DNA from: Globomyces pollinis-pini
Taxonomy: Eukaryota; Chytridiomycota; Chytridiomycetes; Rhizophydiales; Globomycetaceae
DNA length: 64,000 nucleotides
Direction: 5' to 3'
Assembly (NCBI GenBank): GCA_025399215.1
Contig: MU621096.1
Span: forward strand, 62,001-126,000
Below are positions 46,363-57,500 of the stretch, in pieces (the first letter of the stretch is position 1; the number at the start of each line of letters is the position of its first letter). The translations under genes and the position numbers were made by a program. The notes under the pieces were generated by a model. That model was not told where the DNA came from, did no database searches, and saw nothing but the letters and a program-made list of their open reading frames with translations.

Positions 46363-46961
46363 ATGGATTTATCTTTTTTCAATCTTCAAGAACAATGTCA
46401 AAGATTGAACTTTCCGAGAAACTTCATGCCAGTTTATACAGGTACCGAATTGCATAGAGATCTAAACATTAGTACGGATTTGAAAACCCAAGCAGAAACA
46501 ATTGACCAATTTTACAGTGATTTGGCAACATTCAATGATCCTTTGGTATCATCTCATTCTAATGGTAGGTTTCCGTTACTGGTATCGATCATGTGAAAGC
46601 TCAATTTCGATTCTTGACTTGGTTCTCATCCATTACATCTGTAATCAAATCAGTCACAACCACTCATGATACTGTTCTCATTGATGCTGGTATGAATTTA
46701 AATCAAGGATTGACTTTAGATGTTACTTTTGCCATTGCATTCATCCCAATTAAAATCCGAAGTCTTACTAAATTCACATTCAATTCTCATGGTAAAGTCA
46801 TTGCTCATGAAGATGTTTGGTCGATTCGTGATATTATCCAATCCATTCCTTTAATGGGTTATTTATACCAATTTGGAGTTCGTATGAATGGAACGGTGAG
46901 TAGTCATGTCATTAATCGCGTCGGCTGGTTATTTGAAAAAAAGGTCAATAAAATTCAATAA
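46363..46961 (+). CDS. SnoaL/NTF2-fold protein (fungal SigF-like)
   Basis: 191 residues from exons 46363-46545 and 46569-46961 around a 23-nt intron. The sequence pattern, ATFNDPLVSVTGIDHVKAQFRFLTWF in the spliced join, then TLDVTFAIAFIPIKIRSLTKFTFNSHGKVIAHEDVW and a hydrophobic end (SIPLMGYLYQFGVRMNGTV), looks like the SnoaL-like NTF2-fold proteins common in fungi (sometimes called SigF-like). I infer the fold from the FxDP start, the strand pattern and HxDVW. Catalytic function is unknown. Without the intron the frame breaks after VSSHSN, in the middle of the fold. Confidence 0.6.
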
Positions 46962-47061
46962 TCTGCATTGTGTTAACAATACTTTTAATAAAGGATACGG
47001 TAAATATATCCAATATATTGTAAATTTGGCATAAAATACAAAATCACTTACATATCCTGCT

Positions 47062-49654
47062 TTAACCGACTGTTTTCTTGGATTGGCGTTGAAAACGTGG
47101 TCGTCTCCCACGAGGTCGATCTTTAGTATTTCTATCAATCTTCTCAAAAACTTGATCAAATTGACCTTGTTCAATCAAATCAGCAGCTCTTCGGAATTCA
47201 GTAATCAATAATTGAATCGCACCACCTTCCACCATTGAAGTGCAATTTCTTTGGTCTTCAAATGGATCCAACACAACTAACCTACCACGACCTAATGCGA
47301 CACTGTTGATCAACCCACCATGTCGAAGTGAGATATGATTGGTTGCCTTGTATGAATGTTTATATCCATAGTATTTTACAAACTGATAAAACAGTTGGGC
47401 AACACTTTTCTCACAATTCCAAATCCAATCGTCATCCTTTTCAAAAAGAGCAAAGGATTCACGCCCCTCTTGAACAATCGTGTTGCTTTCGTCAACATAG
47501 AAAGATACATCGATTTCACGTAATGAATGTACAGTCTTTTGCCCCCGGACATGTCGAACCGCTTCAGGGACTACGATCTTGCGTTCATTACCATCAGGAA
47601 TATTCGCCTGAAGACTAGGTATGATCTTATGTTGCTGCAAATGTCAAAAAAATATGATATAAGTACCTGAAGGAATACTAAACCCATCAAGGAAAACGCA
47701 TAAGAACTCGGAGTACCTACCAGTAAATAAAGATACGCATTACCTGCTCCCGAAGGATTATTAATATCACGTCTTTTCGTCCAAAATTTAATCAACATCA
47801 CAAATGGTTTGACTCTTGGATCCAACTCTGTATATTGTTTTAATAACATGGAATTATAAACTCCCAAACAGTGTGCAACATTGATATCACAAGAATATTT
47901 AAATACAGGATCATCGAATTTACAGATAGGAACTCGGGCGGATCGGATAGGAACCACATTCGTCATTCCAGACCTTCTCAACATACTATTGATCAGAAAT
48001 ACATCACCATTTACTTTGCCAAACTATACATGTTTTGAACTGGGTGTAAATTTATCGGATTCAATTCTTGTAAACTAATTGATAAATCAACATCAGCTGA
48101 TTTGAATCCAAGATTGTTGATAGAAGATCCAAACAAATGAACGGTACATTTTTCAAATGATTGTTTATCCAACATTTTTTGAATCTTGGCCAAGAATTTA
48201 GATCGATTTTCAGAGAGCAAATTAGGTGCTATTTGATCCTACAATTAATAAATGGATTCAAACCTGATAAAATGATTTGATGGAAAGTGATAAGATATTA
48301 TTGTCAATTACACCATCTTTAATTGTGATATTTTGAAACATTTGCTCGAGGATAATATCGTCATCGATATCTTCGCCACCACCTTCCTCGTCATCAGCTT
48401 CAAGAAAGGCCAACAAATCATTATCAATCACCACACATTCAGATTCAGTGAAATCATCTGAAGGTTCCATATCTTGCAACTGTACAATACAATTTCCATT
48501 CGTTACTTTAAGACATTCTAATCGATAGACTGCGCCTTTCATAAACACTTTAATGGATCGGTCGGTTATATATTGGAATGGCCGGTGAGGAAATCCAGGT
48601 AGGGTTCCATCACGTAAATCATTCCACAGTGGGTAGAGTTCACGAATATCTCCTCCTAAATCAGATGTTGTGGATGAATAATTAGGATAAGTGAGTAAAC
48701 TTGCTGTAACTAAATTAACAAGCATTTCAACTATTTTGGCATCAACTTGGTCACCAAGATTTCCAAAGATATTACTATCAATGGCAAGTGCTTTGTTCCC
48801 TACATTTGTGACCGTATATATACTGAATTGACCGATTGTATTGTTTTTTTTGTACCTCAATCGATAACACATTTGCCCACCCTTCAAATCTGTTTTTTTC
48901 TTTTTAATTGAATCTATGAAATTGTCATGTAAAGGTGGAATTTGTTTATCCAAAAGGAGCAAGTCATGATGTTGTGCTAATGAAATGAGTTTTAATTTAA
49001 TACCTTCAATCAACCGTACTAGTTCATCTTCTGTTACCTTTTCTTTTGAATTTTTGATCATTGATACGGCCGCCAATTGAGCAATCCAATCAGTCTTTGT
49101 TGATGATTTTTTACTAGATTCTTTTACAGTAGGTTCAGTTTGTACAGGTAAAACTTCCTCACTGACAGACGATGATGTAGCAGCTTGAGATTTGATATCA
49201 TCCGATGGTTTTTTCTTCACTACACGAATAGTTTTTGGTTCACTCTTTGCAACACTTTTCCCTTTATTCTTTGTGGTTATCGACTCTGTGGTTGAATCCT
49301 CAATGAGATCCAATAAAACATTTTTAGCATAAAGTAAGTTTGTATTAGATGGTAGTATATCCAATTGGATCAATTGAAAATCAAATACAGGGGAAAATCT
49401 CCAAAAAGACTAATGTTAATGAAGAATATTCCAAGTACATTTTCAATATAAAGTACATCTTTTGAACCACGAATGAAAGCTTCAATGTTTGATTCAATGA
49501 TTTCTAGAGAGATAAGAGGAGAATTCTGAGAAGCCAATAGCTTATTGTATACATGTAGTAATTCCATAGCTAAATCACCCTTCTTTTTGAATCTTAATGG
49601 AGATTTGTATAAGATTGAACCAGCTAACAATATAATTTCTCTCTCAAAATTCAT
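47062..49654 (-). CDS. Non-canonical poly(A)/poly(U) nucleotidyltransferase with a long N-terminal region
   Basis: Terminal nucleotidyltransferase of the Cid1/TUT/PAPD group. Exons 49654-49439, 49409-48264, 48238-48015, 47985-47667 and 47634-47062 give 825 residues. Catalytic centre: HLFGSSINNLGFKSADVDLSI (GS then DxD) and the third Asp in SCDINVAH. The PAP-associated domain contains VKPFVMLIKFWTKRRDINNP, SSYAFSLMGLVFLQ (spliced) and ISLRHGG/VVLDPFED. The C-terminus is Arg-rich (RPRGRRPRFQRQSKK). The N-terminal about 430 residues have no domain I recognise; they include a Lys/Ser-rich region and a globular part ending in an acidic patch. They belong to this gene because a 25-nt intron (48239-48263) joins them in frame. 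Confidence 0.78.
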
Positions 49655-49821
49655 TTCAAAGAAAAACAAAAAAAATTAACAATTCAAGGTTCTTTATGAT
49701 AAAGAAATTCATTCTTTTGGTTTTCAAATGGATCCAAATGAATGGAATTCTATGATGAAATAATTGCGTGATTGTGGAGTTACTTTAAGGATTTGATGGG
49801 ACTTTTTACTTTTTAATTCAA

Positions 49822-50310
49822 ATGGAACCTCGTTCAAAACGGTCTCAATCACCTGAAAAAAGGTAACTGTAAAACTATCTCATTAATAGACAAAAGAGAT
49901 TTCTGGCTTTACCAGAATTCGTAAATCCTGATGCTGTTGCTGCTGATCTATTAAACCAAAATTTAGTCAACGGAAGAGATTATTTAGTAGTAGATGTTAG
50001 AGATGATGACTTTAATGGTGGAAATATTATTAATGCTATAAATATCCCTTCTGCTACTTTCGACGCTAATCTTCCTTCCATTCATCAACAATTGAAACCA
50101 ATACCAAAATTATACTTTCATTGTGCTTTATCTCAAGTAAGAGGTCCAAAATGCGCTCAAAAATATGTCAACTTTATTAACGCTTCGGATGAACATTCGT
50201 TACAACAACAAGTTTTCATTGTACGTGGTGGTTATCAGGATTTTGCAGCTCAATATCAGAATAATAAGGATTTGGTTCAAAATGTCAGTTATGGGTATCC
50301 TTCCAACTAG
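49822..50310 (+). CDS. Rhodanese-fold phosphatase, CDC25-like (Ych1/Ibp1 type)
   Basis: Small phosphatase or arsenate-reductase-like enzyme of the rhodanese superfamily. Exons 49822-49862 and 49890-50310 (27-nt intron) give 153 residues. Domain: YLVVDVRDDDFNGGNI (CDC25 'DVR' strand), NIPSATFDANL, then the active site HCALSQVRGPKCA, a CX5R loop (Cys-Ala-Leu-Ser-Gln-Val-Arg). Then FIVRGGYQDF. This layout matches yeast Ych1 and S. pombe Ibp1. The N-terminal KRSQSPEKRQKR is basic. It may act on phosphotyrosine or arsenate; the substrate is not predictable from sequence alone. Confidence 0.78.
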
Positions 50311-50442
50311 AAACATATTGGAGATGATCCAATAAATTTGTTTTATCAAATATCTCAGATGTCTATGTTAAATGTGATAAACTGATTGAGTATTATATTA
50401 AAGGAAAAACAAGTAAGATCAACAACCTGAAGTTAATGAAAG

Positions 50443-51638
50443 TTAATTGTTACAATGTTCTTTCTCGACTCTAAATGATGCCAATGGATCTTTATCAGAG
50501 AACGCAAAGCATCCCACTCCTAAACCTATAACCACAGAAAGAAAATGTCCCACATTGAACGACATGACCAATAACATACATATATATGCCCCAGAAACAG
50601 TAACAAGTCGTAACAGAGACCTGACCAATTTGATCTTGAATGGTGACCAGTAGTTGTTTAGCATTTGGTTGGGAAAGGCAGTACTGGCCATGAGAGGGGA
50701 GTTAGTGGCAGCACTAGATGGTCCACGGTCTAATTCTACCAATTCTTCATTTTGTGAGGCTTCATTTGATAAATTCAGTTTTACTGGTGTTCTTATTTTG
50801 GATTCAAATGCAGCTCCCAGATACAATAGATATTCATAAGCAATAGCGAAAGCAAAACAAAACAAACAACCTAACGCATACTCCCAACCATTTGAAGGTA
50901 CCCAACTTTCAAACATGATATAATCGCGATAACCGAAATGGAAATACATTTTCATAGTTGGACCAGCCTTTGAACCAAAATCTTGACTACATATTGGCAA
51001 TGATGAGTCCCAAGTACACATAGTTTGCCATTCCTTACATTGGGACATGAATGGCATCTAATTGTTAATGAATAGTATAGAATACTTCTTTGCATAAATC
51101 ACCATATACTGCCAGTGCTTCACAACGCTTTCCATCCTCACATTTCTCACAACCATTCATATCCATTTCACTGCAAATGTCTGCAACCAATTCTTTAGCT
51201 CGTTTTGTAGTTGGTAATGCTGGAATTGGTAGTTCGTCAGTACACTGATGAATCAACGATGTTCGATCACACATCTAACAATAATAAGAACTATAACTAG
51301 ACTACTTTAATGTACGTCGCACATGTTTTCATTCTAGGCATATCATTAGCACAAATATCGGCCAATAAAGAAAATGGTTTACAAAATGATTCTACAGATC
51401 AATGGAAATCATCATACTAAACTTTATAGTTGGGTTCATGTAACACGCATTTCTTATTGTACATCCTTGAATTAAATTTCAAATTCTTACCAGACATTAA
51501 TGGCATGGAGGTACATAAATCATCAACTAACTGGGTAGCATTTTGATCAGCCAGTTTGAAGTCTCTACAGTTTGATTGGGTTGGCTCTTCAATACAATCA
51601 GCAGCTAAAAGTACGATTTGATTGAGTGATAATTTCAT
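50443..51638 (-). CDS. CTR-family copper transporter with a cysteine-rich ectodomain
   Basis: High-affinity copper importer of the Ctr type. The last exon (51057-50443) carries TMKMYFHFGYRDYIMFESW, a first span ALGCLFCFAFAIAYEYLLYL, a cytosolic loop, and spans 2-3 with the MxxxM copper ligand set (MLLVM) and GLGVGC packing motif. The upstream exons encode a long extracellular region with repeats of the type L(V/L)(A/D)D(I/L)C..M.....C (DDLCTSMPLM, ADICANDMPRM, ADICSEMDMNGC), plus CKEWQTMC. Introns at 51065-51092 and near 51274 splice cleanly. The join between the exon starting GGATGTAC (about 51462) and the one with SFCKPFSLL is one base out of phase for the obvious sites, so that joint is unresolved. 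Confidence 0.7.
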
Positions 51639-51820
51639 TTCAGAAAAAAGAATCGCAAAAATATCTCATGATCAAATCTGAGTTTTGACCTCAAATAGAG
51701 ATTTGAATGTAAGTCAATATATTGGAAGGTATTTTAAAAGGGAAAGTCTAAGGGGAAAGAAATTTTGATATTTGTAAGTGTTAATTTGATAGAAAGCGAC
51801 AAGAGTATTTTTTGTAAATG

Positions 51821-52054
51821 TTAATTTGAAGAAAGCGACAAGAGTGTTTCTGAATAGAGCATCATTTGATTCATATCCATTGCAACTACATAATCTTCAA
51901 AGGGTATATCATCTAGAACTTCTATTGAATCCAACGAAACCAAAGATGGAAATGGAATGATTTGAGTTTTGAGTTGATGAATGATCTTTACCAAACTGGA
52001 CTCTTCCTTTTGTAACTGGGCCATTTGATGTCTTAATCTCTGGTCTTTTTCCAT
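51821..52054 (-). CDS. Small hypothetical coiled-coil protein
   Basis: 77 residues, intronless. The N-terminal 32 residues are a coiled-coil candidate (KDQRLRHQMAQLQKEESSLVKIIHQLK); the rest is acidic and methionine-rich (FEDYVVAMDMNQMMLYSE). No family recognised. It starts 91 bp from the divergent LAMTOR3 start. A small subunit of some complex is possible, but only from its form. Confidence 0.45.
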   Translation of the reverse strand: MEKDQRLRHQMAQLQKEESSLVKIIHQLKTQIIPFPSLVSLDSIEVLDDIPFEDYVVAMDMNQMMLYSETLLSLSSN

Positions 52055-52145
52055 TTTAACACAAAGATTTCAATGGTTTTAAAATGGTACTTTTTACATT
52101 AGGTTCATGATAACTTACTGAAAGTCTTGGCAAAGTATATATAGA

Positions 52146-52539
52146 ATGACTGATATTAGAGTTGATAATTTACTAGCTATCTACGTAACTGACAGAGATG
52201 GAGTTATTGTCATCAAAGGTAATTTTCAATTATCTAAATCATTAGTTTGTGCAGATGATATGCCCAAAAAACTGTTGGAACCTTCATTTACAGCATCATT
52301 CTTATTAGCAAATGAACAACTTGGAAAAGCAGGATTTGGAGACAATAAATCAATCATCTGTAGGTTTTCTGAATATGATATAGTACAATACTTATATGGA
52401 GATTTTGTGTTGACTTTGATTGGTACAACAGGAAACGTTGGTAAGAGTTTCTTTATTGACAATGGAAGAGAAAATATCGATTATTGGAAGGGAATTAAAA
52501 GATTTTGTAGAATTATTGTCCAAAGAAATACATTTTTAA
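52146..52539 (+). CDS. LAMTOR3: Ragulator subunit LAMTOR3 (MP1)
   Basis: Roadblock-fold subunit of the Ragulator complex that anchors Rag GTPases and mTORC1 on the lysosome or vacuole. Exons 52146-52218, 52246-52440 and 52469-52539 give 112 residues (human 124). LLAIYVTDRDGVIVIKV, LEPSFTASFLLANEQLGKAGFGDNKSIIC (quoted in pieces: LEPSF..LLANEQ, KAGFGDNKSIIC) and YDIVQYLYGDFVLTLIG match LAMTOR3 directly. The spliced C-terminal helix ends ELLSKEIHF. The middle exon joint V|C is confirmed by phase. Presence suggests a Ragulator-type TORC1 pathway. Confidence 0.88.
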
Positions 52540-52644
52540 GTCCATTAATTGAAATACTTTAGTTCCGAATTCCATGAGTATCAGAATCCTAAAAACTAAT
52601 TCGAAATCAATTCTTTTTTTAATTGTTGATACTGGACACCTGAA

Positions 52645-53709
52645 ATGTCCATCCAACAAATGATCATCGATAATGTACTATAATGAAATCATTAATGATA
52701 CTAGATCAGATTATTACCAATCCATCCAACAATTCCAATCACTTTATCAGCACTATTCGGAAATAAAGTCAACGTTAAAGTATGGGAACAAATCTTCTTT
52801 GATATCATCAAATTAATGGATCAAGACTTTATCAATCAAGTAGTGGATCATCATATTAATGGTAGAACTTTATAACTTGTTTCCCAATTTCAACTCCTTC
52901 TCAATCAAAAGAATTCAAATCAAAACTATTCAAATATTTTGAAGTATTAAAGAAATCTGATGGTTCATGTTTAAACTCCATCATCTTTAGAAAGTCGGAT
53001 TTGGATGATTTTCGTGGTCAACGGTATCCAATATCACTTACCTTTTAGATTTGAAAGACTTTCATTAGCATTAACAAACGATGCACTGTTAACATATTAC
53101 TCACCTTCAATTGAAAATATACCATTGGTTGAAACGTTCAAACTTGAATCGAAATGTACAAAATTAAAGGTTTATAATTCTGACCATCTCAATACTAGGA
53201 ACTATTTACCAGTGAGATGAAATCAGTCAAGGATGAATGTGAAAGGATTGATGTTTGTAAACAGCAATGGAAAGATGCAAAGGATAGATTAGATTTGGAA
53301 ATAATTTCACTACAACAACAACAAGTAGTTACAAATGTTACTGATACTATTAGAAGGAATATCAGGCTCAATTTGGTCCATTAGACTCTTTTAAAACAGT
53401 GGTTGATATAGAGCAAAACAATTTGAATGACATCACAACATTTCATGATAACAATTGGCAAAGATTTCATGATTGGACTGAACAGAAATCACAGATTGAT
53501 CTTTCACAATTCCAAAACTATACACTTGATGGAAAAGAGATGCAAATTCAATTACCTAAACAAGTATCAAAGACTGTTGAACGTAATCTTGCTCTGGTAC
53601 AACTATTTCCTTAACGATTTAGAATTCATCACGATTATATTCTGATGGACAGCTAGATATAGCCCAATATATGGATACTTGGGCATATGTTTACAAACCA
53701 GAGGGTTAA
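52645..53709 (+). CDS. Probable augmin subunit HAUS6-like protein
   Basis: 299 residues from seven exons (52645-52674, 52705-52839, 52866-53023, 53049-53169, 53199-53324, 53354-53596, 53623-53709). The N-terminal globular part has NKVNVKVWEQIFFDIIKLMD, then CFPISTPSQSKEFKSKLFKYFEVL and FRGQRFERLSLALTN. This resembles the HAUS6 N-terminal pattern (WP, FR, then RFE.L...LS). A coiled-coil-like part follows (VKDECERIDVCKQQWKDAKDRLDLEI) and the end is LDIAQYMDTWAYVYK. The exon that joins RGQ to RFER needs the 25-nt intron 53024-53048. The family is plausible, not proven; Nuf2-like CH folds are an alternative. Confidence 0.5.
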
Positions 53710-54008
53710 CTTTCTAATCTATCCGCAGCGTTGCATTCCTATCCCGAATGATAGTTTGAATATTAAATTAAATTGATTGGTACTATAATATAACCGATTT
53801 TTTATCCCGATTACTTGAAAGAGTTAAATTTCCTACATTAAGGAAATGAAATTGGTCATTAACGATATAAAGGGACGCAATCTCCGTTACGAAATCATTG
53901 AGCAATCGCTTCTTTCCACAAAATACAAGACGAAATTTGATAGTTTCTAATGACATGACAACTAATCATCAAAAAGAATTTGAAATAAAAACTTGATAGA
54001 TTAATATA
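53710..54008. other. Convergent intergenic region
   Basis: 299 bp between two converging genes. No gene or repeat recognised. Confidence 0.4.
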
Positions 54009-54505
54009 TTATGAATTGATGCTATATTTATGCCTAAAGTTCAATTTTAAACAATGAACTTACCCACATTTGACACAGTTATAGAAAACAGTTTGACCTT
54101 CATCCGCAGATCGTAATTGAGCAGTATGGAAAACCATTTCATGATGACCACATTTAGGACATTTATCTTGAATCTAAAATACAAATCATAAATATAATTT
54201 GATATTACTGTTGCACCATCCTTTAAATGTTGATGACGATCTGTTGCTTTTTCCGTTAGTGTTGGTTTATTAGGAAATGATTCTGGTCTACTTTTGGTAA
54301 TAATTTCAATGGATTCGAATTCTGAAATTGTTAGATGAGTTAATTACTTGATCCTATTATCAGTATGGATTTCTTCAAAACCTGGTACTGTAGTTCCACA
54401 ACAGTGACATTCAACAACATCGTCTGCTCCGCTTGGAGCGTCTAGCAATGATCCACAATCAGGACAAAAAACTAAAGAATGTTGTTTTGTTGCTAGAACT
54501 GGCAT
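54009..54505 (-). CDS. RPA12: RNA polymerase I subunit RPA12
   Basis: Zinc-ribbon subunit of RNA polymerase I needed for RNA cleavage and termination. Exons 54505-54382, 54353-54348, 54321-54209, 54173-54064 and 54033-54009 give 125 residues, the normal size. N-terminal ribbon [12 protein letters not shown] ... CHCCGTTV; C-terminal TFIIS-like ribbon [26 protein letters not shown] (quoted in pieces: [33 protein letters not shown]). The QLRSADE motif is the cleavage-active loop. Exon 2 is a 6-nt micro-exon (GGA TCA A across its joins) that gives PGSKFESIEII, the expected linker; without it the phase fails. Confidence 0.93.
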
Positions 54506-54573
54506 TCAAAAAAAAAAATAAAAAAAATGATCCAAAAGTAGGTTAAACACTACAGTTCAATAGCATCCATAAA

Positions 54574-57500
54574 TCAAACTTTGAAAGGAATACGCTGAAT
54601 CATTAAGTCAATGCGTCGCGTAAATGGATTAGAACTGCAAAAAAAAATCAAAATTAAAACTATCTCTTCATTAAACGACGGACCTATCAACAAACTGCTT
54701 GATACATTCACATAACCGATTAATCAAACCAAACCCAACCTCGACCTTCCTTAATTCGGCTTGTAGCCTATCTAATGGTAGTGTCCCATAGGTGGTCTCC
54801 AATTGAATATCATACAGACCAAATGGATACATCAAAATACCAGACTGGAGTTTAAATCTGACATTACAGTTCAAATGTAATTGCTTTTCCAAACTGAAGA
54901 AGGTCGTATTGAAGTTAAATAGACTATCATGACATTTGGAATCACCAGACAACCATCGAATAGCCGAACTGGTATATTTCTCTGCGATTTTCACATCCCG
55001 TTGCATCAATTTGACAGACTCACAATTCATGGCAAATGTGCGGATCACCTAACATAAATTTTAGTGAAACCTTACTGATTTCATTTTAGCCATACTGACT
55101 TGAGCACCAAACTCTTTGTCCATCACTTTTAGTAAATCCGACATCTAATGTTAAGTGATTATTCATTACTGGTTCCAATAACTCAGTGCATAATTGTTGC
55201 GCTTCAGAATGCTTTCCAGTCAAGAACGATGCCTATCATAAATCCCATTAAAAAGTACCTTCTTGTAGTCCTCTGCAAAATGTAGTTGCGATTTTGTACC
55301 AAATGTTTCACCATGTTTTGTAAATGTAATTTGTACCATATCATCGTACACCCATGTTTGCTTCACTGGGCCTAGTTCTAATGGTCTCAAGGAATGGAGC
55401 ATTAAAAGCAACGAAAAATTGGATCGCAACGAAGTAAGTTCAGATGGATCGAAAACTACCAACTCAGAGCAAGTCTTCTCAGACTTTTGAATCTTCACTT
55501 TCAATTCTTCACATCGATTTTTGATACTTTCAAGTTTTGACTTGGTGTCCAAGGAAGTCTTCCTCTTTTCTTCTAGTTGAGCCTTTAATTGCAAGAATTT
55601 TTCCCTAATATAAATACAAACTCTGCTATACCTTCGTTGAACCGCTTCATTGGTCAGATTCTCTTTTGCTTCCGAGATGACTTTTAATTTCATTTCATGA
55701 CTACACTTTAGAATCATCAATTCAAATTACTTGGTTTTGTATTTTTTCAATTCGGATGACAGAAAGGTGTTATATTCCTCAGATTCATTTTGTAATTTTT
55801 GAGACTGAAGAAGGATAGGTGACAATAAAGAAGAATCAGCTTGTAAGTCTTCGTGAAATTGGTCCATATTTCCTTGAATACGTAACAATAATTCGGATTT
55901 CCAACTGTACCAATCTGATTTTGCTGCTTGGTAGCAAAACAATTTCGAATGTCGTAAATTGACCTAGTGATTAATTATTTGGAAAAGCAAAACCATCAAC
56001 TCATCCTTATCTGTCTCTGTACCTTGTGCAAATTCTTCAAACAACAATGGTGTAGTTTCGGCAATCTCTTCCTTGAATTTTTCTATTGTAACCTCCAAAT
56101 CACCAATTGTTGTGACTAACTCTTGACATCCCTAAAATTAGACGTTCCTTTAAGATTAATACCTTAAAGAAACAATCGTTGTAGAAACTATCTAAATTGT
56201 TCTGCACAACTTCAACAAGTGTGGAGCAGTTAGCTTACAATGTGATTAACTTAATTACCATACCTGACAATGCGTTCAAGTTAAATTCAGCTGCTGGTGG
56301 AAAAGTTTGAAATTGAATATTAGTAGCCACTAGGAATTGTGTAAGATCGACGATTTCAAAAGTATCAGCCCCTTCTTTCACCATTGAAGTATCCATGATA
56401 GATAAATGTTGTTCGTCCATTAGATCGGATCCAATATCCTCCGCCGATTCAGGAAGATCAACAGGCAGACAATCCGTTTTTTCAACAACATCAGCTTCTG
56501 TAATGGATAACCCTTCTGTTTCACTTGCAGAATCGTCAATTTGTAATGATTTTTGCAGACTACCACCTATTGATTTCCGACCTACCAATTAGCGAGAATA
56601 GTAGCATACTTGAATTTCTCTTTTCAGATACACTTTGCTTCTTTACCAAAGGGGAATCGTCAGTCTTGCTTGATTCTAACTTCTCTGACTCAGACAGTGG
56701 ATTCACCATCGCCGATGAACTTGCTTGTGGTGTATCTTCAGCATCTGATGTTTTAAATTTTTGAGCTTTTGTCGCAGATGCCAACATTTTGCTAGCCACT
56801 GCTCGGCGCATCGCTAATGTTAGCAATGAATTATACGTGTAACGGTAGTGCTTTTGCTGACGCTTTTACCGACACTCCTTAATCTAGGAGATGATCGTGG
56901 TGAAAATCCCTCTGGTAAGACTGATTTACGTCTGGACGACTTTTTAGGGGTGACCAACTGATGTTCTTGTAGCACGTCCTCTTTCTTAATAGGGTTAACT
57001 GGTGAAATGGCATTTAGGGAGAGTTGAGATGATGCTAGTTCTACATAGAGTTAGACGACAACGTTACCATATGTGTCACTCTTTGTTGGGGTTGAAGTCA
57101 TATGGTCACTACCCATTGAAAATTCAATACTTTCGTCTAAAATCAACCAAATTGACTTGTAATACCTGGATCGGTTGATTCTAAAACCATGGATGATTCT
57201 AAATTATCTGTAGCTCCCAGACTACTCTCGAGTGATTCCAAAGAAGAACCAGACAAGGATTTCGGGTAAACACTAGACTCAGATGATCCAGAGTTTGATT
57301 TTGCTAGTGGATGTTGTTTGTTAGTTGATAAGGGTTTCGGTTTTAAGTGCACTTCTGGTTCAAAGAAATGATTTTCAGTCAAGTCTAATCACTCAATTGA
57401 CTACATGCTTACCTTGACTTTCATCCAACACCATGGATTCTTCCAATATACTAGAATCCGAAGTCATTTGAGTATGGAAAAAGGGTGTAATACTGTCTCG

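Noticed and set aside
52645..53709. Assigning this gene as Nuf2
   Set aside because: N-terminal helix pattern is CH-like at first sight, but the FRGQRFE block and total length fit HAUS6 better; neither is proven.
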